The notes: generated from the letters alone by a model not told the origin. Numbered from the stretch's first letter, positions 8,438-18,656 are shown. The stretch: DNA of 64,000 bases from Oceanicaulis sp052055585 (GCF_052055585.1 NZ_CP170485.1:372001-436000); one strand, 5' to 3'. Numbers and translations: made by a program.

Positions 8438-9256
8438 ATGCGTATTGCGTTTTTCGGTGATGTGGTTGGCAAGTCGGGCCGCGATGGTTTGTGCGATGTG
8501 CTGCCGGATCTGCGCAAACAGCTTCAGCTCGACTTTGTCGTCGTCAACGCCGAGAACGCGGCGGGCGGCTTCGGCATCACCGAAAAAACCGCGAACGAGA
8601 TGTATGATGCGGGCGCAGATGTCCTGACGCTCGGCAATCATGCCTGGGACCAGTCTGAAACCCTGTCGCATATCGAGCGCGAGCCGCGGCTTCTGCGTCC
8701 GGTGAACTATCGCGAGGGCACCGCGCCGGGTCGCGGGGCGGGGCTGTATGACCTGCCGGACGGGCGTCGGGTGCTGGTGATGAATGTGATGCTGCGCCTG
8801 TACATGCAGCCGCTGGAAGACCCGTTCGCCTACGTCAATCACGAGATCGAATCCTGCCCGCTGAGCGCGGTGGCGGACGCCATCATCGTGGACATGCATG
8901 GCGAGGCGACCAGCGAAAAAGTGGCGCTGGGCAATTATTGTGATGGCCGCGCCAGCCTGGTCGTGGGCACGCACACGCACGTCCCCACCGCTGACCATCG
9001 CATCCTGCCCAAGGGCACGGCCTATCAGACCGATGCGGGCATGTGCGGCGATTATGATTCCGTCATTGGCATGGTGAAGGACGAGCCGATCAACCGCTTC
9101 GTCACCCATATGCGGTCTGGCCGCTTCGTGCCGGCCTCGGGCGAGGCGACGGTGTGCGGGCTCTATGTGGAGACCGATGATGCGACGGGGCTGGCGGTGC
9201 GCTGCGAGCCGATCCGCACTGGCGGTCAGCTCGCAGAGTTTATCCCCGAGGTTTGA
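8438..9256 (+). CDS. ymdB: YmdB-family metallophosphoesterase (TIGR00282 type)
   Basis: 272 residues. Begins MRIAFFGDVVGKSGR, the family metal-binding strand, followed by VVVNAENAAGGFGIT, LTLGNHAWDQ, VDMHGEATSEK and VVGTHTHVPTADHRIL, together the full set of Asp, Asn and His ligands for a dinuclear metal centre. Bacillus YmdB hydrolyses 2',3'-cyclic nucleotides and influences RNA processing and biofilm choice; the alphaproteobacterial members are often found near the 5-FCL gene, as here. Its stop abuts the convergent fghA stop with no intervening base. Confidence 0.9.
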   Translation: MRIAFFGDVVGKSGRDGLCDVLPDLRKQLQLDFVVVNAENAAGGFGITEKTANEMYDAGADVLTLGNHAWDQSETLSHIEREPRLLRPVNYREGTAPGRGAGLYDLPDGRRVLVMNVMLRLYMQPLEDPFAYVNHEIESCPLSAVADAIIVDMHGEATSEKVALGNYCDGRASLVVGTHTHVPTADHRILPKGTAYQTDAGMCGDYDSVIGMVKDEPINRFVTHMRSGRFVPASGEATVCGLYVETDDATGLAVRCEPIRTGGQLAEFIPEV

Positions 9257-10093
9257 TCAGAGCCGCTCGCTCAGCCACCGCAAATGGTCTTCCATGAAGG
9301 TGGCGATGAAGAAGTAGCTGTGGTCATAGCCCTCCTGACGGTGAAGCGTCAGCGGCTGGCCAGCTGCCTTGCAGGTCGCTTCCAGCAGTTCTGGCTTGAG
9401 CTGGTCGGTGAGGAACTGATCGCTCAGCCCCTGATCTACCAGAATGCCGGCGTCACAGCGTGCGCCATCCTCGATCAGGGCGCAGGCGTCATACTTGCGC
9501 CAGACGCTCTGGTCATCACCGAGATAGCCGCCCAGCGCCTTCTGCCCCCAGGGGCACTGGATGGGCGAGCTGATCGGCGCAAAGGCGCTGATCGCCTTGA
9601 ACAGGTCGGGGCGTTTCAGGCCCAGGGTCAGCGCGCCGTGACCGCCCATGGAATGGCCGGTGATGGCGATGTCCTCAAGGTCAAGACAAGGCGCAGCTTC
9701 GGCGGCGACCTTCAGAAGCTCGCCGGTGACATAGCTTTCCATGCGGTAGTGTTTCGACCAGGGCGCCTGGGTGGCGTCCACATAGAAGCCTGCGCCAGAG
9801 CCGAAATCATAGCTGTCATGCTCGCCGGGTAGATCCAGGCCGCGCGGCGAGGTGTCGGGCGCGAGGAAGGCGAGACCCAGCTCGGCGCAGACGCGCTGGA
9901 AGCCGCCCTTGTCGGTGACATTGGCATGGGTGCAGGTCAGACCCGACAGATACAGCACCACCGGGACAGGGCCGTCCTCGGCGGCGGGCGGCAGATAGAG
10001 CCCGAACGTCATCTCCGTGCCGGTCTCTTTTGACTGATGGCTCCAGACCTGCTGGCGGCCGCCAAAGCTGCGGTTCTCGGATTTGAGTTCCAT
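9257..10093 (-). CDS. fghA: S-formylglutathione hydrolase
   Basis: 278 residues, alpha/beta hydrolase of the esterase D family. Nucleophile elbow GHSMGGHGALTLG (Ser near residue 147), Asp in ILVDQGLSDQFL and His in EGYDHSYFFIATF complete the triad; LSGLTCTHANVTDKGG near residue 60 is the family oxyanion/Cys segment. It hydrolyses S-formylglutathione to formate and glutathione, the step after AdhC. The start MELKSENRSF at 10093 matches family length; a longer frame from 10189 would run into the upstream gene. Third gene of the adhC-UPF0178-fghA operon. Confidence 0.95.
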   Translation of the reverse strand: MELKSENRSFGGRQQVWSHQSKETGTEMTFGLYLPPAAEDGPVPVVLYLSGLTCTHANVTDKGGFQRVCAELGLAFLAPDTSPRGLDLPGEHDSYDFGSGAGFYVDATQAPWSKHYRMESYVTGELLKVAAEAAPCLDLEDIAITGHSMGGHGALTLGLKRPDLFKAISAFAPISSPIQCPWGQKALGGYLGDDQSVWRKYDACALIEDGARCDAGILVDQGLSDQFLTDQLKPELLEATCKAAGQPLTLHRQEGYDHSYFFIATFMEDHLRWLSERL

Positions 10094-10097
10094 AGGC

Positions 10098-10550
10098 TTA
10101 CCGTCCTCGTTTGATATCCTGAAACAGGCGTTCAAGCCCGTTGAGAAAGTTTGATCGGTCGCGCGGCCCGAAGGGCTTGCCGCCCCCACCTTCCATGGTT
10201 CCGGCGCTGCGTAAATCCGTCATCAGGTCGCGCATGGCCAGTTTGGAACCGATGGAATGGGCGTCAAACTCGGTCCCGCGATGGTCCATCGCCTTGCCGC
10301 CCGCCTTCAGGCAGCGGTCAGCAAGCGGAATGTCGCCGGTGATGCAGATATCGCCCGGACCGATCCGTTCGGCGATCCAGTTGTCTGCGGCGTCCGCGCC
10401 CTCGGGTACGATCACCAGCTCGGCCCATTGGCTTTGCGGGCGGCGCAGACCGCCATCGCACACAAGCTTGATCTCGGTGCGATGGCGTTCGGCCACCTTG
10501 ATCGCCTCATCCTTCACCGGACAGGCGTCAGCGTCGATATAGAGGGTCAG
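10098..10550 (-). CDS. UPF0178 (YaiI/DUF188) protein with probable CTG start
   Basis: About 150 residues. The conserved family opening is LTLYIDADACPVKDEA, whose DADACP acidic motif is the presumed PIN-like metal site; later GDICITGDIPLADRCL and the DHRGTEFDAHSI segment also match. Only a CTG at 10550-10548 stands in frame before this motif: the in-frame adhC stop TAG lies 9 nt upstream and no ATG, GTG or TTG falls between. The first ordinary start is the GTG at 10517, which would remove DADACP. A GGGGCGGGT stretch just before the CTG could act as the ribosome-binding site. Function of the family is unknown; here it sits inside the formaldehyde operon. Note 4 nt to fghA. Confidence 0.85.
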   Translation of the reverse strand: MTLYIDADACPVKDEAIKVAERHRTEIKLVCDGGLRRPQSQWAELVIVPEGADAADNWIAERIGPGDICITGDIPLADRCLKAGGKAMDHRGTEFDAHSIGSKLAMRDLMTDLRSAGTMEGGGGKPFGPRDRSNFLNGLERLFQDIKRGR

Positions 10551-10559
10551 ACCCGCCCC

Positions 10560-11672
<1,113 letters not shown>

Positions 11673-11710
11673 GGCGACCTCCTGAAACGTTGCGATATCT
11701 GCGGGACCAG

Positions 11711-11749
11711 ATACGCGTCACGGGCCTGGCTCGCAAGGATGTGACGTAT
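11711..11749. promoter_or_regulatory. Inverted repeat upstream of adhC, possible operator
   Basis: ATACGCGTCAC (11711-11721) is the near-exact reverse complement of GTGACGTAT (11741-11749), differing by a two-base insertion, with 19 nt between. It lies about 40 nt upstream of the adhC start in the divergent adhC/serA gap. Formaldehyde operons are often controlled by a dedicated repressor; no regulator gene is adjacent here. Inference only. Confidence 0.35.
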
Positions 11750-11840
11750 GAGCCATCAGTCTTAGCTGAGCGGCTGGCATTGAAATGTTCGGTCAAACAG
11801 GCACAGTGACGCAATGCAGCATAACCAAGGGACGCCCGTC

Positions 11841-13064
11841 ATGGCCCAGACCCCTGAATACACCGCTCTTTTGCTGGAAAATGTCCATTCGGACGCCGAC
11901 AGCGCGCTCCAGACTGCGGGGCCTGTGACCGTCAAGCGGGTCTCGGGCTCGCCAGACCGGGCGCAGCTTGAAACCGAGATTGCTTCCGCCAGCGTCCTGG
12001 GCATCCGCTCGCGCACCCATGTGGACGCCGCCCTTCTGGACGCGGCGAAAGAGCTTCAGGCGATCGGCTGCTTCTGCATTGGCACCAATCAGGTGGATCT
12101 GAACGCGGCGGCCGAACGCGGCGTGCCGGTGTTCAACGCCCCCTTCGCCAATACGCGGTCCGTGGCCGAACTGACCATGGCGTCGGTCATCATGCTGATG
12201 CGGCGCATTCCCGAGAAGATGTTCTCCATCCAGCGCGGGGAATGGCTGAAGACCGCTGATGGCGCCAACGAGGTGCGCAAGAAGAAGCTCGGCATTATCG
12301 GCTACGGCAATATCGGCGCCCAGCTGTCGGTGATCGCCTCGGCGCTCGGGATGCATGTCTATTTCTATGACATCTCGCCCAAGCTGGCCCATGGCAATGC
12401 CCGACCGATGGATACGCTGGATGACATTCTGACCGAGTGTGATGTGGTCACCCTTCATGTGCCGTCCACCCCGCGCACCAAGAACATGATCGGCAAGGAC
12501 CAGATCGCGCTGATGAAGCACGGCGCTTTCCTGATCAATCAGGCGCGCGGCGACCTTGTGGATGTGGACGCTCTGGCCGATGCGCTCAACTCGGGCCATC
12601 TGGCGGGCGCCGCCGTGGACGTGTTCCCGGTCGAACCCAAGAGTAAGGATGAGAAATTCGAGAGCCCGCTGACCCGGTGCGCCAATGTCATCCTGACGCC
12701 CCATATCGGCGGCTCGACGCTGGAAGCCCAGCAAGCCATTGGCCTTGATGCGGCCGGTAAGCTCGCGCGCTATCTGCATGAAGGCTCGACCACCTTTGCG
12801 GTGAACTTCCCGCATGTGGACCCCGGTCCGATCCAGCCCGGTCGCACCCGCGTGCTGGTTCCGCACCGCAACCGTCCCGGTTTCCTGCGTCGTCTGAACG
12901 ATGCGGCCGAGCAGGCGGGCGCCAACGTCGCCGCCCAGTTCCTGCAGACCGAGGGCGATCTGGGGTATGCGGTGGCGGATCTCGAAGGCGAGCTGCCCGC
13001 CGACTTCCTCGACCGCGTGCGCGCCATTGACGGCACGATCCGGGCGCGTGTGATCAAAGGCTGA
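11841..13064 (+). CDS. serA: D-3-phosphoglycerate dehydrogenase, ACT-domain short form
   Basis: 407 residues, close to E. coli SerA (410). Substrate domain with GIRSRTHVD; Rossmann motif IIGYGNIGAQLSVIASALG (about 152-170) and acidic DIS after it, indicating NAD; NQARGDLVD with catalytic Arg; ILTPHIGGSTLEAQ with catalytic His; C-terminal ACT domain beginning VLVPHRNRPGFLRRL that would bind serine for feedback inhibition. ATG at 11841 has AAGGGA upstream; an ATG at 11814 would add nine residues. In many alphaproteobacteria a longer (about 525 aa) serA sits between serC and purA; here those two genes are 43 kb away and adjacent to each other. Confidence 0.93.
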   Translation: MAQTPEYTALLLENVHSDADSALQTAGPVTVKRVSGSPDRAQLETEIASASVLGIRSRTHVDAALLDAAKELQAIGCFCIGTNQVDLNAAAERGVPVFNAPFANTRSVAELTMASVIMLMRRIPEKMFSIQRGEWLKTADGANEVRKKKLGIIGYGNIGAQLSVIASALGMHVYFYDISPKLAHGNARPMDTLDDILTECDVVTLHVPSTPRTKNMIGKDQIALMKHGAFLINQARGDLVDVDALADALNSGHLAGAAVDVFPVEPKSKDEKFESPLTRCANVILTPHIGGSTLEAQQAIGLDAAGKLARYLHEGSTTFAVNFPHVDPGPIQPGRTRVLVPHRNRPGFLRRLNDAAEQAGANVAAQFLQTEGDLGYAVADLEGELPADFLDRVRAIDGTIRARVIKG

Positions 13065-14355
13065 GCACGTCGCGCATGTGACCCAGCGTGAAAGCGGCGG
13101 CGGCTTCCGGATCGGTGATCCGGTAGTTCATGTTGCGCGGCGCGCTGGGATGGTGGCGGGAGGCTTCGGTGTCCTCCACCAGCTCGGCGGGCAAGGTCGC
13201 AGGCTTGATCGCGATGGCGGACTGGTCGGCGTGCCATTGGGCGGTGCTGTCGTTCATCGTTATCTTGGGGCCGTGCACCAGCCCGGGCAGAGCCTGAAGC
13301 CAGGCCACCTTGTGCTGGATCGAGCCGACCGGCGTGATGTAATAATCCGCCGTCCGGGCCAGCGCGATCGCCGCGCGAACGCCAAGGCCCGAGGTAGTCG
13401 TCAGAAGAGCGTCAGGCCGCCTGATGATCTCCGACATTTGCTTGAACAAGGCCTCTGATTGCGCGCGCCGGGCCTCAAATTGCGGACGCACGGGCGCATA
13501 CCAGGCCTGATCAAGATCCTCGGGGTCCGAGAAGCTGTCCAGGATATAGCGCGGGGCGCAAACCTTGCGCGCTTCCCGGTCAAAGGCCGCCAGATAGGCC
13601 ATGAAATTCTCGCACATCCGCCCATCCTCGCGGTACGCGATCCAGATGACGGGGCTTTGCACGTTACCGCGGCGAGGGGCGCGTTCAGGCATGTCTGCGG
13701 TCAGAACATCAATGGTGGGCTGATCGAGATGCTCTCCGCCAAGAGGCGTGAAGAAAGGCGGCGACGTGCGGTGCATCGGCGTGAACGGCGCGGGCGGGGT
13801 CACGCCCTGAAGCGGACCGAGCGGCGCAAAGAAACTGCGGGTCTGGACGGGCTGCTCGCTCTGGAGCGCAAAGAGCGCGGGCAACTCGTTCCACATATGG
13901 TGGGCGAAATTGGGATGCCCGGTCATCGCCAGCGGTTCTGACAGGGGCGTCTCTTCGGGCGTTTTCGCGGATGTGGGCAAGTCGCGCGACAAGCGCTCCA
14001 GGACCTTGAACACCGCGGGTCCGGGCGGGGCATCATGGGTGTAGACCCAGTACAATCCATCGATGAACAGGGCGCAGAGCGGGAAGCCGAGCCCGATCTG
14101 GAAGCTCATCACCCAGAGGTCGCGCTCATCCTCGAACCGATAGGCATAGAGCGGCAGTTTGAAATGGTACGGATCGTTGATGAAGGCGATCAGTCGGGCC
14201 TCGGCGCACGCCAGCGCTCGACCGGAAAAGGGCGAAACGAGCTCAAGGCTGTCACCACTGAGAAGGGTGCGCTGGAAGCGACGAACCTTGCGATCGAACA
14301 CATAGGCGTTCAGCGCCTCGATCGAAGCGAGGGTCTGATCGAGATGCGGCAACAT
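13054..14355 (-). CDS. Hypothetical protein with weak GT61-like features
   Basis: 433 residues, no signal peptide or membrane segment. The segment HPNFAHHMWNELPALFAL (about residue 147) resembles the N-[FYW]-x-H-W-x-x-[ED]-x-L motif of family 61 glycosyltransferases, and DALLTTTSGLGVRAAIALA followed by DYYITPVGSIQHKVAWL occupies the position of the family's C-terminal nucleotide-sugar site. The match is partial and other glycan-related folds are possible. It starts 13 nt after the FSA-like gene and probably shares its transcript; its 3' end overlaps serA by 11 nt on the opposite strand. Function unproven. Confidence 0.75.
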   Translation of the reverse strand: MLPHLDQTLASIEALNAYVFDRKVRRFQRTLLSGDSLELVSPFSGRALACAEARLIAFINDPYHFKLPLYAYRFEDERDLWVMSFQIGLGFPLCALFIDGLYWVYTHDAPPGPAVFKVLERLSRDLPTSAKTPEETPLSEPLAMTGHPNFAHHMWNELPALFALQSEQPVQTRSFFAPLGPLQGVTPPAPFTPMHRTSPPFFTPLGGEHLDQPTIDVLTADMPERAPRRGNVQSPVIWIAYREDGRMCENFMAYLAAFDREARKVCAPRYILDSFSDPEDLDQAWYAPVRPQFEARRAQSEALFKQMSEIIRRPDALLTTTSGLGVRAAIALARTADYYITPVGSIQHKVAWLQALPGLVHGPKITMNDSTAQWHADQSAIAIKPATLPAELVEDTEASRHHPSAPRNMNYRITDPEAAAAFTLGHMRDVLSL

Positions 14356-14368
14356 GCGGTGTGTGCCT

Positions 14369-15019
14369 TCAGACCAGACCGTCGCGTCCCGTGGCTTTCC
14401 AGTCCGCCATGAAGGCGTCCAGACCCAGATCCGTCTGCGGGTGTGCGATCAGCTGGTCAAAGACCTTCACCGGCAGCGTGGCGGCGTCGCTGCCCGCCAG
14501 CGCGGCGCCCTCGACATGCTGCAGGCTGCGCAGGGAGGCGGCGAGAATGGAGGTGTCAAAGCCGTACTGGTCAAAGACCGCACGGATATCCTGAAGAAGC
14601 TGGAGCCCGTCGCCGCCTGCGTCATCGATGCGCCCGACAAAGGGTGAGATGTAGGTTGCGCCCGCCTTGGCCGCCATCAGCGCCTGATTGAGCGAGAAGC
14701 ACAGGGTGACGTTCGTGGCGATGCCTTCCTCGTTGAAGATCCGGCAGGCGGCCAGTCCGGCGGCGGTCAGCGGCAGCTTGATCACCACATTGTCGCCGAT
14801 GGCGCGCAGCTTGCGGCCTTCTTCCAGCATGCCGTCGAGATCGGTGGCGACCACTTCAGCGCTGACCGGACCGGACACCGCCTTGGCGATTTCCTTGATG
14901 CGTTCCATGACGCCGGCGCCCGATTTGGCGATCAGGGACGGGTTGGTCGTCACGCCGTCAATCAGGCCGGCGCGGGCTTCGATCTCGCTAATTTCGGCGG
15001 TGTCGAGAAAGATCTGCAT
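14369..15019 (-). CDS. fsa: Fructose-6-phosphate aldolase / transaldolase-like (TalC/FSA)
   Basis: 216 residues, the short single-domain transaldolase class. Begins MQIFLDTAEISEIEARAG and has DGVTTNPSLIAKSG (strand 1-2 signature), NVVIKLPLTAAGLAA with the Schiff-base Lys (about residue 86), TNVTLCFSLNQALMAAKAGATYISPFVGRIDD. CGGAGGG precedes the ATG. The family includes true transaldolases and fructose-6-phosphate aldolases; these cannot be separated by eye. Tkt and Pgi are encoded 12 kb downstream in the window, so a pentose-phosphate role is reasonable. Followed closely by the GT61-like gene. Confidence 0.9.
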   Translation of the reverse strand: MQIFLDTAEISEIEARAGLIDGVTTNPSLIAKSGAGVMERIKEIAKAVSGPVSAEVVATDLDGMLEEGRKLRAIGDNVVIKLPLTAAGLAACRIFNEEGIATNVTLCFSLNQALMAAKAGATYISPFVGRIDDAGGDGLQLLQDIRAVFDQYGFDTSILAASLRSLQHVEGAALAGSDAATLPVKVFDQLIAHPQTDLGLDAFMADWKATGRDGLV

Positions 15020-15118
15020 GGGGCCCTCCGGTTCGTGTGCGGCGTGTTCAACTTGAACACCCCTTACTCCTCAATCATAACAGCACCATAAAACGGCTTT
15101 GGGAATGAGGAAGACTGT

Positions 15119-15955
15119 ATGCGCCCGGCGACCGCATTCAAATCCTGGGCGCATCGGGTGCTGCCCCGACCTGTCGTGAACGGGGTGTGGAACCTGGCGA
15201 GCGACGTCAAGGACTTGCCGCTGCGTCTCCGGTCTCCAGGCGTGCCACGGCCCTGGCGGGTCTGGCACAATGTCGGCGGCGGCGATTTCCATCTCATCGG
15301 ACAACAGTATTTCGACTGGTTCCGCAGCTCAGCCCGGCTGCAACCGGATGCGCATGTGCTGGATATGGGATGCGGCGCCGGGCGGCTCGCATTTCCACTG
15401 GCCGATTACCTCGACGCTCAGGGCGCCTATACCGGCTTTGATCTTTCCGAGCGTGCGCTGGGCTTCGCCCGACGCCACGCCCGCGGCGCCGCGCATTTCA
15501 ACTTCATCCGGGCGGACGTGCAAAGCCGGGAATATGGCGGCGCAGGGGCCAAGGCGGCTGCGTATCGCTTTCCCGCAGATGACGAGAGCATGGATGCAGC
15601 GCTGGCGATCTCTCTGTTTAGCCATTTACTGCCTGAAGACGCTGCGGCCTATCTCAAGGAGGCGGGGCGGGTCCTCAAGCCGGGAGGGCGTCTTTGCCTG
15701 ACAGGCTTTCTGGTGGAGCCCGGCATGACGCTCGACGCAGCGGTCCTGCCGCTCAAGCCGTTCCGGGATGGCGCCTGGGCGGCTGATCCGCGCGAACCTG
15801 AACGCGCCATCGGCTATGAACGCGCCGCCTTTGAGGGCTGGCTGCGGGATGCAGGACTGCAACTCGCAGAGCCGGTCGCAAGCGGGCACTGGTCGACAGC
15901 AGTAAGAGCCGGTGAGTTCCAGGACCGGATCGTTGCGGAAAAGCTGCCCGCCTAG
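15119..15955 (+). CDS. Class I SAM-dependent methyltransferase
   Basis: 278 residues. Motif I LDMGCGAGRL (81-90), acidic loop FDLSERAL, IRADVQS (motif II region) and LKEAGRVLKPGGRLCLTGF (motif III/post). The N-terminal 75 residues are basic with a WHNVGGGDFHLIGQQYFDWF segment seen in sugar or lipid methylases. AGGA sits 7 nt before the ATG. The stop overlaps the stop of the convergent sugar transferase gene in a shared CTAG. Neighbouring polysaccharide genes suggest a glycan acceptor, but this is only context. Confidence 0.88.
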   Translation: MRPATAFKSWAHRVLPRPVVNGVWNLASDVKDLPLRLRSPGVPRPWRVWHNVGGGDFHLIGQQYFDWFRSSARLQPDAHVLDMGCGAGRLAFPLADYLDAQGAYTGFDLSERALGFARRHARGAAHFNFIRADVQSREYGGAGAKAAAYRFPADDESMDAALAISLFSHLLPEDAAAYLKEAGRVLKPGGRLCLTGFLVEPGMTLDAAVLPLKPFRDGAWAADPREPERAIGYERAAFEGWLRDAGLQLAEPVASGHWSTAVRAGEFQDRIVAEKLPA

Positions 15956-17358
15956 CGTCCCGAGCTGAACAGGACTTCACGAACGGTCCGCACGATGATC
16001 ACGGCGTCGCGCCACAAGGACCAGTTGCGCACATAATAGCGGTCCAGCCGGGCGCGTTCCTCGAACGTGGTCTGATTGCGCCCATTGACTTGCCACAGGC
16101 CGGTCAGGCCGGGGCGCACGCGCTCATATTCCATCAGCGCGGGGCCATAGCACTCTTCCTGATCCAGCGTCATGGGACGCGGACCGACCAGGCTCATATC
16201 GCCCCGCAGGACATTGATCAGCTGGGGCAGCTCATCAAGGCTGGTCATGCGCAGGAAACGTCCGGCCGCCGTGATGCGCGGGTCGTCATCAAGTTTCTGA
16301 TAGGCGCGCCATTGGGCTTCGCGTTCCGGGTCGCTCTTCAGGATGGCTTCCAGCTCGGCTTCGGCGTTGACCATCATGGTGCGGAATTTGAGGCAATCGA
16401 ACACCTGGCCGTCTGCACCCAACCGTTTCTGGCTGAACAGAACCGGACCGCCGTCGCGGCGGATGGCCAGCACGATGAGGGCGAGTACAGGGGAGAGGAA
16501 GGCAAGCGCGGCCAGAGAGGCCAGAATGTCGAACCCACGCTTGATCGCGAGCGCAAAGGGGCGGTCGAGCGCGTCCTGCATGGACAGGATCAGACCATCC
16601 TCTGGCGGCAGGGCCAGCGCGTCATAGGACTCAACGGATATGCTGCCGATGGCGGGACGGTAATAGAACTGGCCGCCCTGCGCGGTCAGCATGTCCGCCA
16701 GACGGGAGGCGATGGGCTGGGTCTCGGCGTCTGGCGCCAGGAACAGCGGACGCCCGGACAGGGCGCGGACCTGCTCCAGAAGCGCGTCTTCATCAAGCTG
16801 TCCGAAAGGTTCAAGAGCAAGGCTGCGTTCGGCGCGCAGACCATGGCCGGTGTCGGCGCTGATGACGCTATCCGGCGACAGGGTCAGCGCCTGCGGCGCC
16901 AGCACGGTGACGGGTTGAAGCCAGCCGCCCGTGAACTTGAACAGGTTGCGGACCAGAAGGCGCAGGCCCATGACCAGAACCGGGACGGCCATCCAGCCTG
17001 CCGCCAGCGGCCAAGCCTGTTGAAGGTCGCCATAGGCCCCTGACCCGGCAAGCTGCGCCAGCATGGCGAGCATGCAGGCTTTGAACACAGAGCCGGCGGC
17101 GCTCATGACAGGCTGGCGCGTGCGATACTGGCCCCGGGCGTTGAACCAGCCCATCAGGAGGGCGCCAAACAGGAAGAAGACCGCTAACTCACCCTTGTCA
17201 TGGGCTGCGGGGGTCAGGCTCTGCAGGGCCTGCAGGCCAATGCCCGCCAGGCTGATCGCGCTCATGTCGGAGAGGACGAACACTTGAAGCGGATTGATTT
17301 TGCGCGACGTCCGACCTGCGGCGAAGGGCGGTGCATGTGCTTCAATCCGGGACGACAT
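15952..17358 (-). CDS. Undecaprenyl-phosphate sugar-1-phosphate transferase (exopolysaccharide/O-antigen initiating)
   Basis: 468 residues. The first half has four hydrophobic segments (for example VFVLSDMSAISLAGIGL, AVFFLFGALLMGWF, ACMLAMLAQLAGSGAY, WMAVPVLVMGLRLLV) and a middle soluble part. The C-terminal bacterial sugar transferase domain starts KRGFDILASLAALAFL (about 274) and contains VLFSQKRLGADGQVF, CLKFRTMM, TSLDELPQLINVLRGDMS, LVGPRP and RPGLTGLWQVNGRN. This WbaP/PssY-type enzyme loads the first sugar phosphate onto undecaprenyl phosphate. Start at 17358 has GAGGAGAG ahead of it. Last gene of the kdsB-phosphatase-ligase-transferase minus-strand group. Confidence 0.93.
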   Translation of the reverse strand: MSSRIEAHAPPFAAGRTSRKINPLQVFVLSDMSAISLAGIGLQALQSLTPAAHDKGELAVFFLFGALLMGWFNARGQYRTRQPVMSAAGSVFKACMLAMLAQLAGSGAYGDLQQAWPLAAGWMAVPVLVMGLRLLVRNLFKFTGGWLQPVTVLAPQALTLSPDSVISADTGHGLRAERSLALEPFGQLDEDALLEQVRALSGRPLFLAPDAETQPIASRLADMLTAQGGQFYYRPAIGSISVESYDALALPPEDGLILSMQDALDRPFALAIKRGFDILASLAALAFLSPVLALIVLAIRRDGGPVLFSQKRLGADGQVFDCLKFRTMMVNAEAELEAILKSDPEREAQWRAYQKLDDDPRITAAGRFLRMTSLDELPQLINVLRGDMSLVGPRPMTLDQEECYGPALMEYERVRPGLTGLWQVNGRNQTTFEERARLDRYYVRNWSLWRDAVIIVRTVREVLFSSGR

Positions 17359-17441
17359 GTGGCTCTCCTCGATACGCGCAGCCCGCTCTTGAAGGCGGAT
17401 ATGGCGGTATCGAGCAAGAACGGCGCCGTGCTCAGGCGGTT

Positions 17442-18656
17442 TCAGGAGGCGGGGTCTGTCCTGTTGAGGAACGCCGTGAACACGCCAAGCGCCAGCGCCG
17501 CATGGTGCCATTCCTGGTACACGCCATACCCCAGCATGATGCTGACCAACCAGATGCCGCCCACATAGGAGAGGCTGATCAGCTGGTCGGTGCTCAGGCG
17601 CGCCCGTCCAAGGGCTCCCGCCGCAGCAAACAGCGTCGCCGAGCACAGGATGGCGCCGGTGGCGCCGGCATCCATCCAGATCTGCAAGCCGGCGTTATGG
17701 GCATGCAGGGGCAGGCGGTCGATGATGATGTCTCGATAGGGCACGGGATCGCTCAGCGCGCGCATGCTGTCCAGGCCGTGTCCGATCAGTGGCGCCTGAC
17801 GAATCTGGTCCAGTACTGCGCGCCAGATCTCGAGCCGCCAGGCCCAGGAAAGCGGCAGCCGGTCTTCAAGCCCGTCGGGCAGCAGGGCGAGCCCTATGCC
17901 CATGAACAACGGTGCGCCCAGGACCCAGACGCCCGCGCCGCCAAGCAGCATTTGAGGCGCGAGGCGTGGTTTGAAGAGTGTCGCCCCCGCAATCGCCAGT
18001 CCGCAGCCGAACGCCAGAATATTGGCTTCCACGTCAAAACTGGCGGCTGCAAAGCCCGCCATGACTATCAGGATCATGGCGCCGGCCCGGTCCAGGGTCT
18101 CGCCCCGCCGCCAGAGCATCAGGGCCACGGGACCGGCCAGCATGAGAAAAGCGGTCGCGCCGCGCGACAGGGTCACTTTGGCGTTGCGGATGGCCTCCGC
18201 CGGATAGGTGGATTCTTCAAGATTGAGTTCGATCCAGCCGCCGATCATCCCGCCTGACAGTGCTTCGATCAGGAAATACCCGCCCACCAGAAGACAGACG
18301 ATGGTGAGAACCTGCCCCTGTCGTTCCGCTTCCTCGCGCGTCAGCCTGAAACCGGCATAGGCGCCCATGACGAAGAGCGGGATGAGCAGCGCCATCTTGT
18401 AGGCCTGATCAGCCTTCTCGTACGGCGACCATGCATGGGAGAGGCATAACCAGCCCACGCACAGCACGCCCAGAAAGACCAGGGTCGGGGCGCTTTTGAA
18501 CGCGCGCCAGCCGGAGACGAAAACGACCGGCGCGAAGATGAAGCCGATTAGCGCCATGGATGTCGCCAGACCCAGGCCGCCTGCTGCAATGAACAGGGCG
18601 CTCAGCGTCAGCAGCAACGCCAGGGTGGCTGACGTAAGACGCCAGCGCGTTCTCAC
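17442..18656 (-). CDS. O-antigen ligase/polymerase (Wzy/WaaL-type) membrane protein
   Basis: About 404 residues with roughly ten to twelve hydrophobic segments. The large periplasmic loop and the LPLHAHNAGLQIWMDAGATGA stretch (about residue 335) is the HxHN motif of the O-antigen ligase/polymerase superfamily; RLEIWRAVLDQIRQAPLIGHG just before it is also typical. It would polymerise or transfer lipid-linked oligosaccharide at the periplasmic face. I prefer the GTG at 18656 because it overlaps the upstream stop as GTGA; an ATG at 18698 would extend the protein by 14 basic residues and overlap the phosphatase gene by 46 nt. Confidence 0.88.
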   Translation of the reverse strand: MRTRWRLTSATLALLLTLSALFIAAGGLGLATSMALIGFIFAPVVFVSGWRAFKSAPTLVFLGVLCVGWLCLSHAWSPYEKADQAYKMALLIPLFVMGAYAGFRLTREEAERQGQVLTIVCLLVGGYFLIEALSGGMIGGWIELNLEESTYPAEAIRNAKVTLSRGATAFLMLAGPVALMLWRRGETLDRAGAMILIVMAGFAAASFDVEANILAFGCGLAIAGATLFKPRLAPQMLLGGAGVWVLGAPLFMGIGLALLPDGLEDRLPLSWAWRLEIWRAVLDQIRQAPLIGHGLDSMRALSDPVPYRDIIIDRLPLHAHNAGLQIWMDAGATGAILCSATLFAAAGALGRARLSTDQLISLSYVGGIWLVSIMLGYGVYQEWHHAALALGVFTAFLNRTDPAS

